A DNA stretch of 64,000 nt from Streptomyces sp. NBC_01351 (lineage in GTDB: Bacteria; Actinomycetota; Actinomycetes; Streptomycetales; Streptomycetaceae): positions 7,073,501 through 7,137,500 of the forward strand of contig NZ_CP108356.1 in NCBI RefSeq assembly GCF_036237315.1. Direction: 5' to 3'. Positions 60,763 to 64,000 of this stretch are shown here, piece by piece (the stretch's first letter is position 1; each line of letters begins with the position of its first letter). The position numbers and the translations under genes are program-made. A model generated the notes under the pieces. It ran no database searches. It was not told the origin of the DNA and was given only the letters and a program-made list of their open reading frames with translations.

Positions 60763-62859
60763 TCAGCCGGTGGGTGCGGCCGCGCCGCCCAGGAAGGCCG
60801 TCTCGTACGCGGCGTCGCCGATCGCCGCCCGAGCCTGCCGCTCGCCCTGGTCCCGCAGGGCCGTCAGCGAGGGCGAGCCCATCTGCGGCCGGCCGACCGT
60901 GCGCCACCAGGCGTGCCCGGTGCCCAGCAGGCGCGCCGCCAGCTCACCGTCGCCCAGCGCGGCCACCGCCGCGGCCAGCAGATCGAGGCCCAGCGCGATG
61001 CCGAAGCGGTCGCCGAGCAGCCGCTTCCCGGAGAGCATCGCCCGTACGTGCCGGGCGGCTTCCCCGTGTTCGCCCAGGCCCAGCGCCGCCACCGCCAGGA
61101 CGTAGTCCGCGTAGGCCCGCAGCCAGCGCTCGCCCAGCTCCGCGCAGGCCTCCCGCAGGGCCCGCGCCTCCGTCGCCGCCTCCTCGAACCGCCCCAGGTC
61201 GCACAGGGCGTATGCGGTGGCCAGCTTGCACAGCAGCCAGCCCGCGCCGCTCGTGCGCCCGCCGTGGCCCGCCCGGGCCCGCGGGCCGGCCAGCGCGAGG
61301 GCCCGTACGGGATCGCCCGGCATCAGCACCGACACCGCGTGCAGGTAGGCCGCACGCAGCTCCCGCTCGGGGTCCGACAGGAGGACGGCCTCCCGCGTGC
61401 ACTGCTCGCCCAGGCGGCGGGCCGTGTCCAGGTCGCCCTGGAGCAGCGTGGTGAGCCCGAGCGCCCACAGGGCCTGGTGGTACGCCCCGCCCGCGCGCGG
61501 GGCGGCCTGCAGGGCGCGTTCCAGGAAGCCCCGGCCCTCGTGCACGTGCCCGCAGGCGAACCAGTAGAACCACAGCGCCCCGGCCATCCTCAGGGCGGCC
61601 TCCGGGTCGGTGCCCAGCAGGTGTTCCAGGGCCGTGCGGAGCTGTGCGTGCTCGGCGGTCATCCTGCGGTACCAGTCCACCTGCCCCGGGCCCAGCCAGC
61701 CCCGGTCGGCGGCCTCGGAGAGCGCCGCGTACCAGTGGGCGTGCCGGTCGGAGACGAGCTGTACCTCGCCGAGTTCGACCAGCCAGTCGTGCCCGTACTC
61801 GCGGATCGTGTCCAGCATCCGGTAGCGGGCCCCCGCGCCCCGCTCCTCGGTGCGCAGCAGTACCGACTTGGCGACCAGTCCCGTCAGCACGCGCTCCACG
61901 CGGGAGGCGGCCAAGGGGCCGCCCGCGCACACCGCGCGGGCCGCGGCGACGTCGAAGTCCCCCGAGAAAACGGACAGTCGGGCCCACAGCAGCCGTTCCA
62001 GCGGCTCGCACAGCTCGTGGCTCCAGCCGATCGTGGTGCGCATCGTCTGATGCCGGGGCAGCCCGGCGGTGCGGGTGTCCGACAGCAGGTCGAAGCGTTC
62101 GCCTAGCCGCTCGGCCATCTGCTCCAGCGACCACAACCGCATCCGTGCGCCCGCGAGTTCGAGGGCGAGCGGGATGCCGTCGAGGCGCCGGCACACCTCG
62201 GCGGCGACCGCCGCGCGCGCGGGGTCGGCGAAGGCCGCCGCCGCGTCGGGGGTCGCGGCGAAGGCCCGGGCGCGGAACAGGGCGAGGGCGTCGCTGTCGG
62301 GTCCCTCGCAGGGCAGCGGGCGGACCTCGACGACCTCCTCGCCCGGGGAGCCGAGCGGCTCGCGGGAGGTGACCACGACCGTCAACCCGGGTGCAGACTG
62401 CAGGAGTTCGCCCACCAGGTGGCGGCAGTCGGCCACCAGGTGCTCGCAGGTGTCCAGGACGAGGAGGATCCGCTTGTCGGCCATCCAGGCGCACAGCTCC
62501 TCGTCCAGGCGCCGAGCGGAGTGGTCGGCGAGGCCGACGGCGTGGGCGATGGTCGTGGTGAGCAGGCCGGGATCGCGCAGCGGCGACAGCTCCACCCACC
62601 ACACGCCGTCGGGTCTCGGCCCGATGGCTTCGGAGACGGCCCGCAGGGCGAGCCGGGACTTGCCGACACCGCCCACCCCGGTGAGGGTGATCAGCCTCCG
62701 GTCCTCCAACAGCTCGTGCAGAAGCGACAGTTCGCGCTTGCGGCCGAAGAAGGCCGAGGGCTGCGGCGGCAGGTTCCCCGCCGCGGTGCCCGGGGCAGGC
62801 GTGGGACCGTCGCCGGCGGATCCAGCCTGATTGTCATTGACCGAGTACTCACCGAACAC
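60763..62859 (-). CDS. STAND ATPase with TPR-like repeats, no DNA-binding domain
   Basis: 698 residues from GTG. NB-ARC-like ATPase: FFGRKRELSLLHELL (about 37-51), Walker A LTGVGGVGKSRLALRAV, Walker B RILLVLDTCEHLV, VVVTSREPLG and GIPLALELAGARM. Winged-helix and TPR-like helices follow from about 300 to 690. Such ATPases usually end in a LuxR HTH or start with a SARP domain; here both are missing. It is therefore an orphan signalling ATPase, possibly requiring a separate partner. Confidence 0.82.
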   Translation of the reverse strand: MFGEYSVNDNQAGSAGDGPTPAPGTAAGNLPPQPSAFFGRKRELSLLHELLEDRRLITLTGVGGVGKSRLALRAVSEAIGPRPDGVWWVELSPLRDPGLLTTTIAHAVGLADHSARRLDEELCAWMADKRILLVLDTCEHLVADCRHLVGELLQSAPGLTVVVTSREPLGSPGEEVVEVRPLPCEGPDSDALALFRARAFAATPDAAAAFADPARAAVAAEVCRRLDGIPLALELAGARMRLWSLEQMAERLGERFDLLSDTRTAGLPRHQTMRTTIGWSHELCEPLERLLWARLSVFSGDFDVAAARAVCAGGPLAASRVERVLTGLVAKSVLLRTEERGAGARYRMLDTIREYGHDWLVELGEVQLVSDRHAHWYAALSEAADRGWLGPGQVDWYRRMTAEHAQLRTALEHLLGTDPEAALRMAGALWFYWFACGHVHEGRGFLERALQAAPRAGGAYHQALWALGLTTLLQGDLDTARRLGEQCTREAVLLSDPERELRAAYLHAVSVLMPGDPVRALALAGPRARAGHGGRTSGAGWLLCKLATAYALCDLGRFEEAATEARALREACAELGERWLRAYADYVLAVAALGLGEHGEAARHVRAMLSGKRLLGDRFGIALGLDLLAAAVAALGDGELAARLLGTGHAWWRTVGRPQMGSPSLTALRDQGERQARAAIGDAAYETAFLGGAAAPTG

Positions 62860-62922
62860 GGATGTATTGTGCGTGATCTTCTTATCCGACCGTGCCGATT
62901 CCGGCCAGATCGTCGCCGAAAC

Positions 62923-63870
62923 TCACCCCATGAGGGTGATGCTCCGCTCCGCGGAGAAAGCGCCCCAGTTGCCGTCGGGCAGCCGGGCCCGCAGTTTCAC
63001 CGCCCAGACCGTGCCCGCGGGCTCGGTCACCGTGAGCCGGTGCTCCGCCCGGCCGCTGGGGACCGCGCCCGCGCCGAACTGGATGACGGTGGTGGCCCGT
63101 CCGTTGACGTACAGCTCGTACTCGCTGGTCGGGCGGCCGGTGTCCGGAGCGGTCCAGGTGAGGGTGACCGTGCCCGGGGAGGCGGTCGCGGTGAGCTCCG
63201 CGGGCGCGGTGCCCGGCCCGCCGCCCGAGGCCGGCGGGGTGGTCACGTCCACGGCGGGGCCGTCGGGGGAGGAGTTGTCGGCCCCGTCCCGGGCGCGGAC
63301 GGTGAAGGTGTAGACGGTGTCGGGCTGGAGGCCGCTCAGTGCGGTGCCGCTCGCGCCGGGCTCCGCGGTGTGGATGCGTACGCCGCCCTGGTAGACGTCG
63401 TACGCGGTCACGCCCGTGTCGTCGGTCGAGGCGGACCAGGCCACCCAGGCGGCCCGGGGTCCCGTCGCGCGGGCCGTGGTCGAGGCCGGGGCGGTGGGGG
63501 CCTGCCGGTCCTCGGCCTTGGCCGCCGGGGTGGTCACGCGTACTTCCGGGCCCGGCGCGGAGAGGTTCCCGGCGGCGTCCAGCGCCCGGACCGTGAAGGC
63601 GTAGCCGGTCTGCGGGCTGAGGCCCGTGACGTCCACCATGGTCTTCTCGGCGGGGAGTTCGCGCACCAGGCGGCCGGCCTCCAAGACCTGGTAGCCGCTC
63701 ACCCCCTCCGGCTCGGGCGCCGCGTCCCACATGACGTGCACGCTGGTGGCGCTGCCGGTCTGGGCGGTGAGCCCGGCGGGGGCGGCCGGGGGCCGGGTGT
63801 CGGGAGAGGTGCAGGCCGTCAGGGCGGCGACGGCCAGGCAGAGGGCGAGCGTGGGGGCGGTGCGTCGCAC
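62923..63870 (-). CDS. Fibronectin type III lipoprotein
   Basis: 315 residues from GTG with GGAGGAC upstream. A lipoprotein signal ends at LTAC near residue 20. Three fibronectin-III domains follow (about 32-115, 126-213, 222-313), with typical YxxFTVRALDAAGN and YTFTVRARDGADN strands. It is probably an extracellular or envelope adhesion/carbohydrate-associated protein without a catalytic domain. A GTCTAGACC site lies at its promoter. Confidence 0.83.
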   Translation of the reverse strand: MRRTAPTLALCLAVAALTACTSPDTRPPAAPAGLTAQTGSATSVHVMWDAAPEPEGVSGYQVLEAGRLVRELPAEKTMVDVTGLSPQTGYAFTVRALDAAGNLSAPGPEVRVTTPAAKAEDRQAPTAPASTTARATGPRAAWVAWSASTDDTGVTAYDVYQGGVRIHTAEPGASGTALSGLQPDTVYTFTVRARDGADNSSPDGPAVDVTTPPASGGGPGTAPAELTATASPGTVTLTWTAPDTGRPTSEYELYVNGRATTVIQFGAGAVPSGRAEHRLTVTEPAGTVWAVKLRARLPDGNWGAFSAERSITLMG

Positions 63871-63896
63871 GGGTACCGTCCTCCGCTTCCTCGGAA

Positions 63897-63908
63897 AGGT
63901 CTAGACAT
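63897..63908. promoter_or_regulatory. DasR-like partial site
   Basis: AGGTCTAGACAT contains GTCTAGACC (minus strand), nine bases of the DasR-box core TGGTCTAGACCA; the outer bases differ. It is 27 bases before the FN3 lipoprotein start. DasR controls chitin and aminosugar genes, so a link to a surface protein is plausible but weak. Confidence 0.3.
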
Positions 63909-63951
63909 ATATGGCATGCGGATCGCGGGCCGGGCAAGATGTCTGGCATTA

Positions 63952-63968
63952 TTGCGACCTGTTTGCAA
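63952..63968. promoter_or_regulatory. Nur-like (nickel regulator) box
   Basis: TTGCGA-CCTGT-TTGCAA fits the Streptomyces Nur pattern tTGCaa-N5-ttGCAA with one mismatch. It sits inside a longer inverted repeat, CTGGC...TATTGC-N9-GCAATA-GCCAG (63943-63975). It lies 82 bases upstream of the FN3 gene and before whatever gene lies to the right (an ATG at 63991 is possible). A nickel-uptake or superoxide-dismutase gene just outside would be expected. Confidence 0.5.
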
Positions 63969-64000
63969 TAGCCAGTGATTTTGAACAAGGATGTGCTCTG

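Overview
The window is chromosomal DNA from a high-GC actinomycete, almost certainly a Streptomyces. The evidence is the extreme third-codon GC bias (most genes carry long antisense shadow reading frames), frequent GTG starts, a WhiJ-like/DUF397 regulatory cassette, MurT/GatD, a SlpD/Tap-type peptidase, DUF5999, and the family's characteristic GC-rich hairpins. From memory, the order bioDABF, urease, pfkA, gatD/murT resembles one arm of the S. coelicolor chromosome; that is inference. No phage, insertion sequence, CRISPR, rRNA or tRNA was seen, nor any secondary-metabolite core enzyme.

Layout. 1-9.1 kb: end of a probable patatin-like phospholipase, a spermidine-synthase-like protein, an MFS exporter, a Pro/Gln-rich membrane protein, a hotdog thioesterase, an orphan VapB-like antitoxin, a Tat-exported GH3 glycosidase, a DedA protein and an ankyrin protein. 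8.6-18.4 kb: two hexapeptide-repeat proteins, an EamA transporter divergent from an XRE-cupin regulator, a HAD phosphatase, a CoA-binding protein, YigZ, the SbcD-SbcC nuclease and an Lrp regulator. 18.4-27.6 kb: a rhodanese, a DUF885 metallopeptidase, an ACT-GNAT membrane protein, PhoD with a PHO box, an alpha/beta hydrolase, and GntR and ROK regulators. 27.7-31.3 kb: a two-component system facing an ABC transporter across twin CACGTG palindromes. 31.4-37.7 kb: Mug, PurB, an SGNH esterase, two CNNM proteins and a GNAT enzyme. 37.8-42.4 kb: biotin genes bioB-bioA-bioD divergent from bioF. 42.4-44.6 kb: a WhiJ-like regulator with DUF397, a divergent anti-sigma-type ATPase and a VOC protein. 44.9-49.5 kb: ureABCFGD without ureE. 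49.7-56.7 kb: Tap-like peptidase, PlsC, a 52-residue membrane protein, CtaG, PfkA, GatD and MurT. 56.8-64 kb: peptide deformylase, a TetR regulator divergent from an acyl-CoA dehydrogenase, an SRPBCC protein, DUF5999 plus a 30-residue ORF, an orphan STAND ATPase and a fibronectin-III lipoprotein.

Regulatory reading. Four candidate sites fit known regulators: a two-unit PHO box before phoD, a four-element GlnR-like box before ureA, a Nur-like (nickel) box at the right edge, and a partial DasR-like palindrome before the FN3 lipoprotein. The GlnR-like and Nur-like sites would tie nitrogen and nickel control to a urease operon that lacks its nickel chaperone gene. Several genes seem to be leaderless, and one (mug) appears to start at CTG overlapping the purB stop. 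None of the sites was tested; all come from reading the sequence.
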